Counted from the first letter of the stretch, positions 18,931 through 28,511 are shown. The stretch is 64,000 nt of DNA from Reyranella sp. (GCF_004297405.1 NZ_SCVC01000030.1:248001-312000), one strand, 5' to 3'. Translations and numbers: made by a program. Notes: a model not told the origin generated them from the sequence alone.

Positions 18931-20094
18931 ATGCCTTCCAATGACAATGACCATCGTGGCCTTTTGCCGGCCGGACTTGCCGATCTTCTGCCTCCCGATG
19001 CGACGCGCGAAGCTCGCGCCATCGACATCGCCATCGAACGTTTCGCGGCCTTCGGCTACGAGCGCGTGAAGCCGCCGCTGGTCGAGTTCGAGGAATCTCT
19101 CCTGGGCGGTCCCGGCGCCGCGCTCGCATCGCAGACCTTCCGGCTGATGGATCCCGTCTCGCAACGCATGATGGGCGTGCGTCCGGACATGACGGTGCAG
19201 GTAGCGCGCATCGCTGTCACACGACTGAAGCACGAGCCGCGGCCGTTGCGCCTCTCTTATGGCGGCAACGTGATCCGCGTGCGCGGCAGTGCGTTGAAGC
19301 CCGAACGCCAGTTCGCTCAGGTCGGCACCGAGCTGATCGGCGTCGACAGCGCCGAAGCCGACGCCGAGGCAATCCTGCTCACGATCGACGCGCTGCGCGC
19401 CATCGGCGTCGGCGAACTCACGGTCGATCTCAACCTGCCCACCCTGGTGGCTGCCGTCGCCGCCGGCCTGAAGCAGCCGGCCGAGGCGCTGCGCAAGCTG
19501 CGCCGTGCGCTCGACCGCAAGGACGAAGGCGCCCTCGCCAAGGCCGCGACCGACAAGAAGGCGGCGGACATGTTCGCAGGCCTCCTGCGCGCCGCCGGCC
19601 CGGCCGATCGCGGCATTGCCCAGCTCGGCAAGCTGAAACTGCCGGCGGATGCCGCCGCCGAAGCCGCGCGGCTGGCCGAGGTGGTGACGCTCATCCAGGC
19701 CGCCGAGCCCGACCTGCCGCTCACCATCGATCCCGTCGAATATCGCGGCCTCGAATATCAGACCGGTGTTTCCTTCTCGGTGTTCGCGCTGAAGGGCCGC
19801 GAGGAGCTGGCACGCGGCGGCCGCTATTCGGCCGGCTATCCCGAGGATGGCGTCAGCGAACCCGCCACCGGCTTCACGCTCTATATGGATGCCGTCCTGG
19901 CCGCGTCCGAGCCGCCGCTCGACCGGCCGCGGCTCTATGTCGAGATGGGCACGCCCTGGCGCGACGCCGCCCCGTGGCAGGCCAAGGGCTATGCCGTCGT
20001 GCGCGCTGTCGTCGCAGCCCCGGAGCCCCGCGCCGAAGCCAAGCGTTTACGCTGCAGCCATGCCCTGATCGATGGGGAGGCAGTCCCCCTCTGA
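18931..20094 (+). CDS. hisZ: ATP phosphoribosyltransferase regulatory subunit
   Basis: HisZ is a catalytically dead histidyl-tRNA synthetase paralogue that activates short HisG in histidine synthesis. The 387-residue product starts LLPAGLADLLPPDA, has the class II core (VRPDMTVQVARIAVTRL then RLSYGGNVIRVRG) and motif-3-like RGGRYSAGY. A C-terminal anticodon-binding domain is absent, as expected. hisG is not next to it in this window. A terminator-like hairpin follows before purA. Confidence 0.93.
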   Translation: MPSNDNDHRGLLPAGLADLLPPDATREARAIDIAIERFAAFGYERVKPPLVEFEESLLGGPGAALASQTFRLMDPVSQRMMGVRPDMTVQVARIAVTRLKHEPRPLRLSYGGNVIRVRGSALKPERQFAQVGTELIGVDSAEADAEAILLTIDALRAIGVGELTVDLNLPTLVAAVAAGLKQPAEALRKLRRALDRKDEGALAKAATDKKAADMFAGLLRAAGPADRGIAQLGKLKLPADAAAEAARLAEVVTLIQAAEPDLPLTIDPVEYRGLEYQTGVSFSVFALKGREELARGGRYSAGYPEDGVSEPATGFTLYMDAVLAASEPPLDRPRLYVEMGTPWRDAAPWQAKGYAVVRAVVAAPEPRAEAKRLRCSHALIDGEAVPL

Positions 20095-20142
20095 GGATGC
20101 ATTTGACCTCGCCCCCGGCGAGGGGAAGTGCTATCCGACCTC

Positions 20143-20177
20143 ACGCCTCTCCGGCACCGGCCCCGGGGAGGCGTTTT
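20143..20177 (+). terminator. Terminator-like hairpin between hisZ and purA
   Basis: ACGCCTC (20143-20149) pairs with GAGGCGT (20168-20174) across an 18-base loop, followed by TTT. It could end hisZ transcription or act as an attenuator in the purA leader. The T-run is short. Confidence 0.5.
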
Positions 20178-20198
20178 CATGTCTGAAGGGATAGTGGA

Positions 20199-21491
20199 AT
20201 GGCCAACGTGGCAGTGATCGGCGCCCAGTGGGGCGACGAAGGCAAAGGCAAGATCGTGGATTGGCTCAGCGAGCGCGCCGAGGTGGTGGTGCGTTTCCAG
20301 GGTGGCCACAATGCCGGCCATACACTCGTCATCGGCAACCAGACCTACAAGCTGGCGCTCCTGCCGTCGGGCGTGGTGCGCAAGGGCAAGCTCTCGATCA
20401 TCGGCAACGGCGTCGTGGTCGATCCCTGGCACTTCCTCGAAGAGGTGAAGAAGGTCACGAGCCAGGGCGTCTCCGTGACGCCCGAGACGCTGAAGATCGC
20501 CAACCATGCCGTTCTGATCCTGCCGCTGCATCGCGACCTCGACGGCTGGCGCGAGGACGTGCCGGGCACCATCAAGATCGGCACGACGCGCCGCGGCATC
20601 GGCCCGGCCTACGAAGACAAGGTCGGCCGCCGTGCCATCCGCGTCGGCGATCTCGGCGAACCCGACATGCTGGAGAAGAAGGTCAACACCCTGCTGGCGC
20701 ACCACAATGCGCTGCGCCAGGGGCTGGGCCGGCCGACGGTCGACGCCGGACAGCTCCTCGCCGACCTGCTCAAGCTGGCGCCCAAGATCCTGCCCTTCGC
20801 CGAAGACGTGTGGGAGCGGCTCGACGCGCTGCGCGCCGACGGCAAGCGCATCCTGTTCGAGGGCGCGCAGGCCACGATGCTCGACATCGACCACGGCACC
20901 TACCCGTTCGTGACCTCGTCGAACACGGTGGCAGCGCAGGCGATGATCGGCAGCGGCATGGGCAACGGCGCGGTGGGTTACGTGCTCGGCATCGCCAAGG
21001 CCTACACGACGCGCGTCGGCGATGGCCCCTTCCCTACCGAACTCACCGACGAGATCGGCCAAGGCTTGGGTGATCGCGGCAACGAGTTCGGCACCAACAC
21101 AGGTCGCCGCCGCCGCTGCGGCTGGTTCGATGCGGTGATGGTGCGCCAGGCCGTGAAGCTGAACGGCATCGACGGCATCGCGCTCACCAAGCTCGACGTG
21201 CTGGACGGCATGGAGGAGATCAAGGTCTGCGTCGGCTACGAAGTCGACGGCAAGCGGATCGAACGCTTCCCCTTCACCATGGGGGCGCAGGCCCGCCTGA
21301 AGCCGATCTGGGAAACCTTCGAAGGCTGGAGCGAGAGCACCCGCGGCGCCCGCTCCTTCGGCGAGTTGCCGGCCACTTGCATCAAATACGTGCGCCGCGT
21401 CGAGGAGCTGGTGGGTTGCCCGGTGGCGCTGCTCAGCACCAGCCCGGAGCGCGAAGACACGATCCTGATGACCGATCCGTTCCGCGACTGA
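20199..21491 (+). CDS. purA: Adenylosuccinate synthetase
   Basis: PurA joins IMP and aspartate using GTP, the first committed step to AMP. The 430-residue product has family length and motifs: [20 protein letters not shown] at the N-terminus (GTP loop), [10 protein letters not shown] with the catalytic histidine, [12 protein letters not shown], and the IMP-binding [18 protein letters not shown] small membrane protein gene starts eight bases after its stop, likely in the same transcript. Confidence 0.98.
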   Translation: MANVAVIGAQWGDEGKGKIVDWLSERAEVVVRFQGGHNAGHTLVIGNQTYKLALLPSGVVRKGKLSIIGNGVVVDPWHFLEEVKKVTSQGVSVTPETLKIANHAVLILPLHRDLDGWREDVPGTIKIGTTRRGIGPAYEDKVGRRAIRVGDLGEPDMLEKKVNTLLAHHNALRQGLGRPTVDAGQLLADLLKLAPKILPFAEDVWERLDALRADGKRILFEGAQATMLDIDHGTYPFVTSSNTVAAQAMIGSGMGNGAVGYVLGIAKAYTTRVGDGPFPTELTDEIGQGLGDRGNEFGTNTGRRRRCGWFDAVMVRQAVKLNGIDGIALTKLDVLDGMEEIKVCVGYEVDGKRIERFPFTMGAQARLKPIWETFEGWSESTRGARSFGELPATCIKYVRRVEELVGCPVALLSTSPEREDTILMTDPFRD

Positions 21492-21498
21492 CACTCCG

Positions 21499-21759
21499 GT
21501 GGACTATCTCAAGGAACTGCTGAACCGGGCAGGTCTCGGTTCCTGGGAAACGTGGAGCACGCAATATCGTGTGCTCGCCGTCGTCGTCGGCCTGCTGGTC
21601 GCCTACTGGGGCCTGCGGGTCGTCGTGCCCACGGTGCTGCGCATCCTGCGGCCCGCCCTGTTCCTGGTCATCGTACTCGCCGCCGTCTGGGTGCTCTTCC
21701 CCAACGAAATCTGCTCCATCGAGATCTTCTCGAAAGTGCCGCTGATCTGCGCGAAGTAG
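21499..21759 (+). CDS. Small membrane protein, unknown function
   Basis: An 86-residue protein starting with GTG eight bases after purA. Two hydrophobic stretches (VLAVVVGLLVAYWGLRVVV and PALFLVIVLAAVWVLF) predict two membrane helices. Two cysteines lie near the C-terminus (NEICSIE and PLICAK). No known domain is recognised. The tight spacing suggests co-transcription with purA. Confidence 0.6.
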   Translation: MDYLKELLNRAGLGSWETWSTQYRVLAVVVGLLVAYWGLRVVVPTVLRILRPALFLVIVLAAVWVLFPNEICSIEIFSKVPLICAK

Positions 21760-21803
21760 CTGTCGGGGCGCGACTGCGCCACCGCGCGCGGGAAGACAGG
21801 CAC

Positions 21804-22694
21804 TCAATGCGGCATCAGGTCCTCGAAGCGCTTCAGATACTCGCGGGCATGCGCCTTGTAGTCGGCGCCGGGTACGTGGAGATGGGCGTCCGACACCATC
21901 GCCCACATCGCCTCACGCAGAGCGCTGGCGGCCTTCATGGCATCGAACGACCGACGAATGGCCTTCGTCACCTCGCCCTCGAAATAGGCATCTAGCAGGG
22001 CCGCGTCGTCGGCCTCGGTGAAGCCGCCGTTGGACGACAGGTTGGCGAGATCGAACAGCGGCGTGCCGAAGCCGCCATATTCCCAGTCGATCAGCCAGAG
22101 CCGCTTGCCGTCGTCCATAACGTTGCCGGGCAGCAGGTCGTGATGGCCAAAGACGATCGGCATCGGTGCCTGCTGGTGCTCCAGCTTCCCGGCTGCGTCG
22201 AGGTAGCGTGGCAGGTCGGACGTGAACAGGCTCTCCGCCGCCGCGATGGAACGCGCATAGTCGCGGATCACGCGGAAGACGGAGAAGAAGTTTGGCGGGC
22301 CGGCGAGATGCTGGCCAACGTCGCGATGGCAGCGCTTTAGGAGCGACGCCAGGCGGCCGATATTGGCGCGGAGATCGGCCTCGGTGAAGGTCCGCGCCTC
22401 GAGGTGGCGCATCACCATGAGGCCGGGTTCGAGATGAACGATCTCCGGCGACAAGCCGGCCGCGTGTGCCGCTTCGGAGGCGGCGCGCTCGCGGTCGCGG
22501 AAAACGTGATGGACGGGAATGTCCTCGCCGCAGCGCACGACGAACTTCTCGCCGCCGTCTTCGACGACATAGGAGATGTTGGTGAGCCCGCCCATCAGCG
22601 GCGACATCGCCACCGGCCCGCGCCAGCAGCGCAGGCGTTCGATCCTCTCCTCCAGATCGGTCTCCGGCTTTCGCATCGCGGCGTCGCCTTTCAT
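21804..22694 (-). CDS. Choline/ethanolamine kinase-like (APH fold) phosphotransferase
   Basis: The 296-residue kinase-like protein shows LMGGLTNISYVV with the nucleotide-binding loop, KFVVRCGEDIPVH, the catalytic-loop motif VFGHHDLLPGNVM and the metal-binding LIDWEYGGFGTPLFDLAN. These are arranged as in choline kinases and related aminoglycoside-phosphotransferase-fold enzymes. It probably phosphorylates a choline-like or sugar-alcohol substrate with ATP in the cytosol. It is divergent from the ThDP enzyme gene, 76 bases away, and convergent with the purA unit. Confidence 0.85.
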   Translation of the reverse strand: MKGDAAMRKPETDLEERIERLRCWRGPVAMSPLMGGLTNISYVVEDGGEKFVVRCGEDIPVHHVFRDRERAASEAAHAAGLSPEIVHLEPGLMVMRHLEARTFTEADLRANIGRLASLLKRCHRDVGQHLAGPPNFFSVFRVIRDYARSIAAAESLFTSDLPRYLDAAGKLEHQQAPMPIVFGHHDLLPGNVMDDGKRLWLIDWEYGGFGTPLFDLANLSSNGGFTEADDAALLDAYFEGEVTKAIRRSFDAMKAASALREAMWAMVSDAHLHVPGADYKAHAREYLKRFEDLMPH

Positions 22695-22770
22695 TGGCCC
22701 CCCACAGGATCATTCCACGGCCTGCACCGCCGCGCTACGTTCGCCCCGGATTTTGAAGAGGGAGCGAACC

Positions 22771-24450
22771 ATGCCCGACGCGCGCGTCACCAACACCATC
22801 ACCGGTCGCGATGCCTTTCTGCGCGTGCTGAAGGACGAAGGCGTTTCGCGGATGTTCGGCAATCCCGGCACGACCGAACTGCCGATCATGCATGCCCTCT
22901 CCTCGGCGCCGGAGATGGGCTATGTGCTGGGCCTGCAGGAAGCGATCGTGATTGCCATGGCCGACGGCTATGCCCGTGCCTCGGGTAAGCTGGTGTCGTG
23001 CAACGTCCATGTGGCGCCGGGCCTCGGCAATGCCATTGGCTCGATCTACACCTCGTTCATGTCGGGCACGCCGATGATCGTGACCGCGGGCCAGCAGGAG
23101 CAGGGCCACGGCCTAACCGAGCCCCTGCTCTACGCCCCGCTAGTGCCGATCGCGCAGCCGGTCGTGAAGTGGGCGACCGAGGTCAACCGCATCGAGGACC
23201 TGCCGCGCATCCTGCGCCGCGCCGCCAAGGTCGCCACGACCGAACCGACCGGCCCGGTGTTCATCTCGCTGCCGGGCGACATCCTGAACAACGAAGCCGC
23301 CATCGACATGGGCGAAGCGACGCGAGTCGACACCGCGGTGCGCCCGAGTGATGCCGCGCTCGACCAGCTCGCCCGCCGCCTGCTCGCGGCCAAGAAGCCG
23401 GTGATCCTCGCCGGTCACGAGATCGCGACCTCCGATGCCTTCGCGGAAGCGACGGCACTCGCCGAAGCGCTGGGCGCGCCGGTGCTGCAGCAGACCGTGG
23501 CCTGGGGCGCACACTTCCCGTCGGAGCATCCCGCCTATCTCGGCGCGCTGAACCGGGACCAGAAGTACGTGCGCCGTGTGCTCTCCGACTACGACTTCAT
23601 GCTCTGCGTCGGCGCCGATCTCCTGAAGATGTCGGTGTGGAGCGAGACCGACCCGCTGCCCGAGACCACCAAGGTGGCGATGATCGGCCAGCGCGACTGG
23701 GAGATGGGCAAGAACTTCCCGGCCGAGATCGCGCTGCGCGCCGACGTGAAGGAGACGCTGAAAGCCCTTGTGCCGCTCCTGAAGAAGCTGGGCGGCGCAG
23801 CTCTCGCCGACCGCGCCAAGGCTGCGATGGCGGAGATCGCGCCGCGCAACTGGAGCGCCCAGCGCGCGCAGCGCAAGGCCAAGCTCGCCACGCCCGCCAC
23901 CACCGACAAGCCGCTGCCGGCCGAGTGGGTGATGATGCGCATGAGCGAGAAGTTGCCCAAGGACGCCATCGTGGTCGAGGAAGGCCTCACCAGCACGACG
24001 ACCCTGCCGAGCTACTTCCCCTTCCGTGACCGCAACAGCTTCTTCGGCAATGTCAGCGGCGGCATCGGCTGGGGCATCGCGGCGGCGGTCGGCGTGCAGA
24101 TCGCCGAGCCGAAGCGCCGCGTCGTCGCCGTGATCGGCGATGGCAGCGCCATGTACTCCATCACCGCGCTGTGGAGTGCGGCCAACCAGAAGCTGCCGGT
24201 GATCTTCCTGATCACCAACAACGAGGGCTACCAGATCCTCAAGAACCGCCTAAAACTGTTCCACGGCAATGACACGCCGATCGGCATGGACTTCAACGAT
24301 CCGCCGATGAACATCACCGCCATCGCCCAGGGCTTCGGCGTCGCGGCAGAACGGGTGGACACGACGGCCGGCTTCGACGCCGCCCTCGACAAGGCCCTCG
24401 CCCGCACCGACGGCCCCACCCTCCTCGAGGTGATGGTGAAGAAGGCATGA
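22771..24450 (+). CDS. Thiamine diphosphate-dependent enzyme, benzoylformate decarboxylase-like
   Basis: A 559-residue enzyme of the acetolactate synthase/decarboxylase superfamily. The N-terminal domain has FGNPGTTELPIMHAL and the ThDP-activating glutamate in LQEAIVIAMADGYARASG. The C-terminal domain has the ThDP/Mg motif VIGDGSAMYSITALWSAANQ followed by NNEGYQILK, most like benzoylformate decarboxylase. GGGAGCG precedes the ATG at 22771, which decides the start over a longer in-frame reading. A 2-oxoacid is the probable substrate. It stands alone, so the pathway is unknown. Confidence 0.9.
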   Translation: MPDARVTNTITGRDAFLRVLKDEGVSRMFGNPGTTELPIMHALSSAPEMGYVLGLQEAIVIAMADGYARASGKLVSCNVHVAPGLGNAIGSIYTSFMSGTPMIVTAGQQEQGHGLTEPLLYAPLVPIAQPVVKWATEVNRIEDLPRILRRAAKVATTEPTGPVFISLPGDILNNEAAIDMGEATRVDTAVRPSDAALDQLARRLLAAKKPVILAGHEIATSDAFAEATALAEALGAPVLQQTVAWGAHFPSEHPAYLGALNRDQKYVRRVLSDYDFMLCVGADLLKMSVWSETDPLPETTKVAMIGQRDWEMGKNFPAEIALRADVKETLKALVPLLKKLGGAALADRAKAAMAEIAPRNWSAQRAQRKAKLATPATTDKPLPAEWVMMRMSEKLPKDAIVVEEGLTSTTTLPSYFPFRDRNSFFGNVSGGIGWGIAAAVGVQIAEPKRRVVAVIGDGSAMYSITALWSAANQKLPVIFLITNNEGYQILKNRLKLFHGNDTPIGMDFNDPPMNITAIAQGFGVAAERVDTTAGFDAALDKALARTDGPTLLEVMVKKA

Positions 24451-24453
24451 TGC

Positions 24454-24518
24454 GCCGGGGGTGCGCCACTCCAGTGGCGCGATTCATGACCGCGCCACTG
24501 GAGTGGCGCGCCCCCGGC
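24454..24518. terminator. 28-bp stem-loop between convergent genes
   Basis: Bases 24454-24481 pair with 24491-24518, broken only by one G-T wobble, with a nine-base loop. The arms contain GCGCCACTCCAGTGGCGC, itself nearly palindromic. It begins three bases after one stop codon and reaches into the other, so it probably ends both transcripts, though without a T-run. Confidence 0.65.
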
Positions 24519-25366
24519 TAATCTGCCGCCTTCTCCTGCTTCTTGATCGCGGGCATCAGGCCGGTCGGGTCGATCAGCTTGCCGTGGACCAGCATGTTGT
24601 GGGTGTGCGCGAGGTGATGGAGCGCAAATGATGTCTGCATGGCGCTCACCCGGCCCTGCGCATCCTGGGCCGCGTTCACGGCCTGCTTGACGAGCTTCAG
24701 CGCGAACAGCGGCTTCAGCGCGATGCGCTCGGCCATCGCGAGGCCGAACGACTGCAGGTCCTGGCGTGGCACGACGTGGTTCACCATGCCGACGCGATGG
24801 GCTTCCTGAGCCGTGAGCCAGTCGGCGGTGAACAGGAATTCCTTGGCCTTGCGCACGCCCATCTCCCAGGGATGCGCGAAGAACTCCGCGCCGCCGACGC
24901 CCATCGCCACGGTGTGGTCGAGGAACTCCGCGTCCTCGGCGGCGACGATGAGATCGCAGGGCCACATCAGCATCAGGCCGCCGGCGATCACCTTGCCGTG
25001 CACCAAAGCCATGGTGGGCTTGGGGAGGTTGCGCCAGCGTTCGCAGAAGCCGACGTAGATTTCCTGCTCGCGCGCGTACTGCGCCTCCGCGCCCGGCTTG
25101 CCGAAGCCGCCCCAGGTGCCGACAGTCTCGTGCTTGGCCATGTTGCCGTGGCCGTCGACCTCGCGCAGGTCGTGGCCCGAAGAGAAGTGCGGGCCGTTGG
25201 CCGAGAGCACGATCACCTTCACGCTGTCGTCGAGCGCGGCGCGGTCGAAGGCCTCGTTCAATGCATAGAGGAAGGCCGTGTCCTGGGCATTGCGCGTGTC
25301 GGCGCGGTTGAGGACGATGTGGGCCACGCCGGGCTTCGGCACGTCGTACAGAATGGCATCGGTCAT
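24518..25366 (-). CDS. Enoyl-CoA hydratase/isomerase family protein
   Basis: A 282-residue crotonase-fold enzyme. Typical features are HIVLNRADTRNAQDTAFLYA near the start, the oxyanion-hole segment GPHFSSGHDLREVDG, and KPTMALVHGKVIAGGLMLMW with the second glycine oxyanion element. The C-terminal part has FLFTADWLTAQEAHRVGMVN. ATG 25366 follows GGGAGGAAGAG; the long in-frame extension to 25852 overlaps a divergent hydrolase gene and is not credible. It acts on acyl-CoA; the exact reaction is unclear because the catalytic glutamates are not obvious. Confidence 0.92.
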   Translation of the reverse strand: MTDAILYDVPKPGVAHIVLNRADTRNAQDTAFLYALNEAFDRAALDDSVKVIVLSANGPHFSSGHDLREVDGHGNMAKHETVGTWGGFGKPGAEAQYAREQEIYVGFCERWRNLPKPTMALVHGKVIAGGLMLMWPCDLIVAAEDAEFLDHTVAMGVGGAEFFAHPWEMGVRKAKEFLFTADWLTAQEAHRVGMVNHVVPRQDLQSFGLAMAERIALKPLFALKLVKQAVNAAQDAQGRVSAMQTSFALHHLAHTHNMLVHGKLIDPTGLMPAIKKQEKAAD

Positions 25367-25399
25367 CTCTTCCTCCCGCGAACCAGGGTTGTTTTCGTT

Positions 25400-26284
25400 A
25401 TGCCCACAGTAAAGCACACCTTCGTCGAGACACGCGGTTTCACCACTCACCTTGCGGAAGCCGGCAGCGGCGCGCCGCTCTTCCTCCTGCACGGCTGGCC
25501 CGAGTTCTGGGCGACCTGGGAGCCGATGTTCGAGCGCCTCGCCGATCGCTGGCGCCTGATCGCGCCCGACTTCCGCGGCTTCGGCGACAGCGAGAATCCG
25601 GTGTCGGGGCCGTCGGATCAGGCGGGGCCGGACGTGCTGGCCGACGACATCGCCGCGCTGATGGACAGGCTCGGCATCGCCAAGGCGGGCTTCGTCGGCC
25701 ATGACGTCGGCGCCTATGTCATGCAGCGCCTGGCGCTTCGCCATCCCGATCGCGTCGCCGGGCTGTTCTTCTTCAACTGCGGCACGCATGGCGTCGGCGC
25801 GCGCTGGCGCGACCCCGCCCAGATCAACGAGATCTGGTACCAGACCTTCCATCAGATGCCTTTCGCGCCCGCGATCGTCGGCGCCTCACGCGACAGTTGC
25901 CGCGCCTACTTCCGGCATTTCCTGACGCACTGGTGCCATCGCAAGGATACCTTCGACGCCGTGCTGGAACGCTGGGTCGACAACTTCATGCGCCCCGGCA
26001 ACCTGCAGGGCGGCTTCAACTGGTACATCTCGCAGAATGCCGGCCGGCTCGCGGTGATGTCCGGTACCGCGCCCAAGCCGCCCAAGATCACCCAGCCCGC
26101 GAGGGTGCTGTGGGGCCGGCACGATCCTGTGCTGAAGTCGGCCTGGATCGACGTCGTGCCGGAGTATTTCGAGACTGTCGAAGCGAGCATCGCGGAGGAT
26201 GCCGGCCACTTCGTCCACTACGAGCGGCCCGACCTCGCCGCAACGGAGATCGGGCGCTTCTTCGAGCGGATCGGCTACCGCTGA
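25400..26284 (+). CDS. Alpha/beta hydrolase, epoxide hydrolase-like
   Basis: A 294-residue alpha/beta hydrolase. It shows the oxyanion HGWPEFWATWEP, the segment PDFRGFGDSENPVS, the nucleophile elbow GFVGHDVGAYVMQR (aspartate, as in epoxide hydrolases and haloalkane dehalogenases), LWGRHDPVLK with the acid residue, and the final histidine in EDAGHFVHYERPD. The Asp nucleophile makes an ester hydrolase less likely. The ATG at 25400 is 33 bases from the divergent hydratase start. Confidence 0.88.
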   Translation: MPTVKHTFVETRGFTTHLAEAGSGAPLFLLHGWPEFWATWEPMFERLADRWRLIAPDFRGFGDSENPVSGPSDQAGPDVLADDIAALMDRLGIAKAGFVGHDVGAYVMQRLALRHPDRVAGLFFFNCGTHGVGARWRDPAQINEIWYQTFHQMPFAPAIVGASRDSCRAYFRHFLTHWCHRKDTFDAVLERWVDNFMRPGNLQGGFNWYISQNAGRLAVMSGTAPKPPKITQPARVLWGRHDPVLKSAWIDVVPEYFETVEASIAEDAGHFVHYERPDLAATEIGRFFERIGYR

Positions 26285-26305
26285 GCGCGCCGGGCTTGCC
26301 CGGCG

Positions 26306-27331
26306 TTATTCCGCCGCCTGCGCGCGGGCGGGCTTGGCGAGTTCCTCGGCGATCTGCACGGCGTTCCAGGCCGCGCCCTTCAGGAGCTGATCGCCGGCGG
26401 CGAACAGCACCAGGCCGTTGGGGTTCGAGAGGTCGCGGCGGATGCGCCCGACATGGATGTCGAGATCGCCGCTGGCTTCCAGCGGCATCGGGAAGTGATT
26501 GGCGGCGGCATCGTCCACCACCTTCACGCCCGGCGCCTTCTCCAGAATCGCGCGCGCCTGTTCGGGCGAGAGCGGCTTCTCAAGTTCGAGGGTGATCGCT
26601 TCCGAGTGGGCACGCAGCACCGGCACTCGGATGCAGGTCGGCGTGATCGGGAGGTCGGGCATGTGGAACATCTTCCGCATCTCCTCGACCACCTTGTTCT
26701 CTTCCTCGTTGTAGCCGTTCTCGGCCACCTTGGTGTTGTGCGAGAAGACGTTGAAGGCGATCTGGTGCGGAAACACGGAACGGGTCAGCTCCTTGCCCTC
26801 GCCGTACTGGCGCACCTGGTCTTCGAGCTCCTGCATGGCGGCAGCGCCCGCGCCCGAGGCCGACTGGTAGGTCGAGACCACGATGCGGCGGATGCCGGCG
26901 GCCTGATGGATCGGCCACACCGCCGTAGCGAGGATCGCCGCCGTGCAGTTCGGGTTGGCGATCACGCCCTTGTGGTGCGCGAGATCGCCCGCGTTCACCT
27001 CGGGCACGACCAGCGGCGTCTCGGGGTCCATGCGGAAGGCCGAGGAGTTGTCGACGACGACCGCGCCCGCCGCCTTGGCGGCCGGCACGAACTCGCGGCT
27101 GCGCGTGGCGCCGGCGCTGAAGAAGGCGATGTCGATGCCCTTGAAGGCGGCGGCGGTCAGCTCCTCGACCGGATAGGTTTTGCCTTTGAACTCGAGCGTC
27201 TTGCCGACCGAGCGGGCCGAGGCGAGCAGCTTGAGGGAGGCAACGGGGAAGTTCCGTCGCTCGAGGACACGGAGGATTTCGACACCCACCGCGCCCGTGG
27301 CGCCGACAATGGCGATGTTTTGAGCGTTCAT
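26306..27331 (-). CDS. asd: Aspartate-semialdehyde dehydrogenase
   Basis: Asd reduces aspartyl phosphate to aspartate semialdehyde with NADPH, the branch point to lysine, methionine and threonine. The 341-residue protein has the nucleotide-binding start IAIVGATGAVGVEILRVLER, SAGATRSREFVP, the catalytic cysteine in VIANPNCTAAIL, and YQSASGAGAAAMQELE. Length and motif order match the family. It lies downstream of rpoH on the same strand, but a strong terminator-like hairpin separates them. Confidence 0.97.
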   Translation of the reverse strand: MNAQNIAIVGATGAVGVEILRVLERRNFPVASLKLLASARSVGKTLEFKGKTYPVEELTAAAFKGIDIAFFSAGATRSREFVPAAKAAGAVVVDNSSAFRMDPETPLVVPEVNAGDLAHHKGVIANPNCTAAILATAVWPIHQAAGIRRIVVSTYQSASGAGAAAMQELEDQVRQYGEGKELTRSVFPHQIAFNVFSHNTKVAENGYNEEENKVVEEMRKMFHMPDLPITPTCIRVPVLRAHSEAITLELEKPLSPEQARAILEKAPGVKVVDDAAANHFPMPLEASGDLDIHVGRIRRDLSNPNGLVLFAAGDQLLKGAAWNAVQIAEELAKPARAQAAE

Positions 27332-27458
27332 GACGCAATAATACAGGACCGCCCGGAACGCCGGAACGGGTCAGCCCGCCGCGCCTTCAGTGTTCTTTCT
27401 CATCGCAGGCATGAGCCCCATTGGGCCGATCAGCTTGCGAGACCGATCTTCCAAAAGG

Positions 27459-27490
27459 AAGGGCCGGCACCCCGAGGATGCCGGCCCTTT
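27459..27490 (-). terminator. Rho-independent terminator of rpoH
   Basis: On the minus strand GGGCCGGCA and TGCCGGCCC form a GC-rich stem around a short loop, followed by TTCCTTTT. It lies 25 bases past the rpoH stop. Confidence 0.75.
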
Positions 27491-27514
27491 CGTCGTGTCC
27501 TGTGGTCCGGGTGG

Positions 27515-28450
27515 CTACCGGGCGCCAGCCGCCTCGACGGCGGGCCGGGTCGGCGGCCGCTGCGCGGCCTCGACCACCATGTTCTTCATGGCCTTCTGCA
27601 GCTTGTCGAAGGCGCGCACCTCGATCTGGCGCACGCGCTCGCGGCTGATGCCGTACTTCGAGCTCAGGTCCTCGAGCGTCTTCGGCTCGTCGACCAGACG
27701 ACGTTCCACGATGATGTGGCGCTCGCGGTCGGTGAGCTGCTTCAGAGCCGCCGCCAGCATGTGCTTGCGCTGGTTGAGCTCCTGGCTCTCGCCGAGGCGG
27801 GCCTCCTGGTTGGGCGAATCGTCGACCAGCCAGTCCTGCCACTCCATGTCGCCTTCGGCCTTCACCGGGGCGTTGAGCGACGAGTCCGGGGCGGCGAGGC
27901 GGCGGTTCATGTTCACCACCTCCTCCTCGGGCACGCCGAGGCGGGTGGCGATCTTGGTCACCTGCTCGGGCGACAGGTCGCCTTCCTCGATGGCCTGCAT
28001 CTGGCCCTTCAGCTTGCGCAGGTTGAAGAAAAGCTTCTTCTGCGCCGCCGTCGTTCCCATCTTCACCAGCGACCAGCTGTGCAGGATGTATTCCTGGATA
28101 GAGGCGCGGATCCACCACATGGCATAGGTGGCCAGACGGAAGCCGCGGTCCGGATCGAACCGCTTGACCGCCTGCATCATGCCGACGTTGCCCTCGGAAA
28201 TCAGCTCGGCCACCGGCAGGCCGTAGCCGCGATAGCCCATGGCGATCTTGGCGACGAGACGCAGATGGCTGGTGACGAGCCTGTGGGCGGCTTTCGAGTC
28301 GCCGTGCTCGCGCCAGCGCTTGGCCAGCATGAATTCTTCCTGGGGCTCCAGCAGCGGAAACTTCCGGATCTCAGACAGATATCGGCTGAGATTGCCCTCG
28401 GGCGTCAGCGAAGACGGCAGGGCGGGAAGGTTGGCAGTGGCTGCACTCAT
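27515..28450 (-). CDS. rpoH: RNA polymerase heat-shock sigma factor RpoH (sigma 32)
   Basis: A 311-residue sigma-70-family factor. Region 2 contains LRLVAKIAMGYRGYGLPVAE, ISEGNVGMMQAVKRFDP and RLATYAMWWIRASIQEYIL; region 4 contains TLEDLSSKYGISRERVRQIE. The RpoH box (QKKLFFNLRK, residues 137-146) and the EWQDWLVDD segment identify it as the heat-shock sigma rather than RpoD. ATG 28450 follows GGGGGAG. The promoter region carries a palindrome over the -10 element and a terminator follows. Alphaproteobacteria often have several RpoH paralogues, so its stimulus may be heat, oxidative or general stress. Confidence 0.96.
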   Translation of the reverse strand: MSAATANLPALPSSLTPEGNLSRYLSEIRKFPLLEPQEEFMLAKRWREHGDSKAAHRLVTSHLRLVAKIAMGYRGYGLPVAELISEGNVGMMQAVKRFDPDRGFRLATYAMWWIRASIQEYILHSWSLVKMGTTAAQKKLFFNLRKLKGQMQAIEEGDLSPEQVTKIATRLGVPEEEVVNMNRRLAAPDSSLNAPVKAEGDMEWQDWLVDDSPNQEARLGESQELNQRKHMLAAALKQLTDRERHIIVERRLVDEPKTLEDLSSKYGISRERVRQIEVRAFDKLQKAMKNMVVEAAQRPPTRPAVEAAGAR

Positions 28451-28511
28451 GGCTACTCCCCCTTTCATACGCGGGATGGGCCGGTGAACGAGTGTTTAGC
28501 ACTCTCGCCCC

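Noticed and set aside
21804-22694. Aminoglycoside phosphotransferase resistance gene
   Set aside because: The kinase motifs fit choline/ethanolamine kinase-like enzymes at least as well, and context does not support resistance.
24518-25852. Extended N-terminus for the enoyl-CoA hydratase
   Set aside because: The extension lies over the divergent hydrolase gene, and ATG 25366 has a strong ribosome binding site.
28481-28510. A CIRCE element upstream of rpoH
   Set aside because: Only one TTAGCACTC half site is present. The required second half at nine bases is missing; a short GAGTG/CACTC hairpin explains the resemblance.
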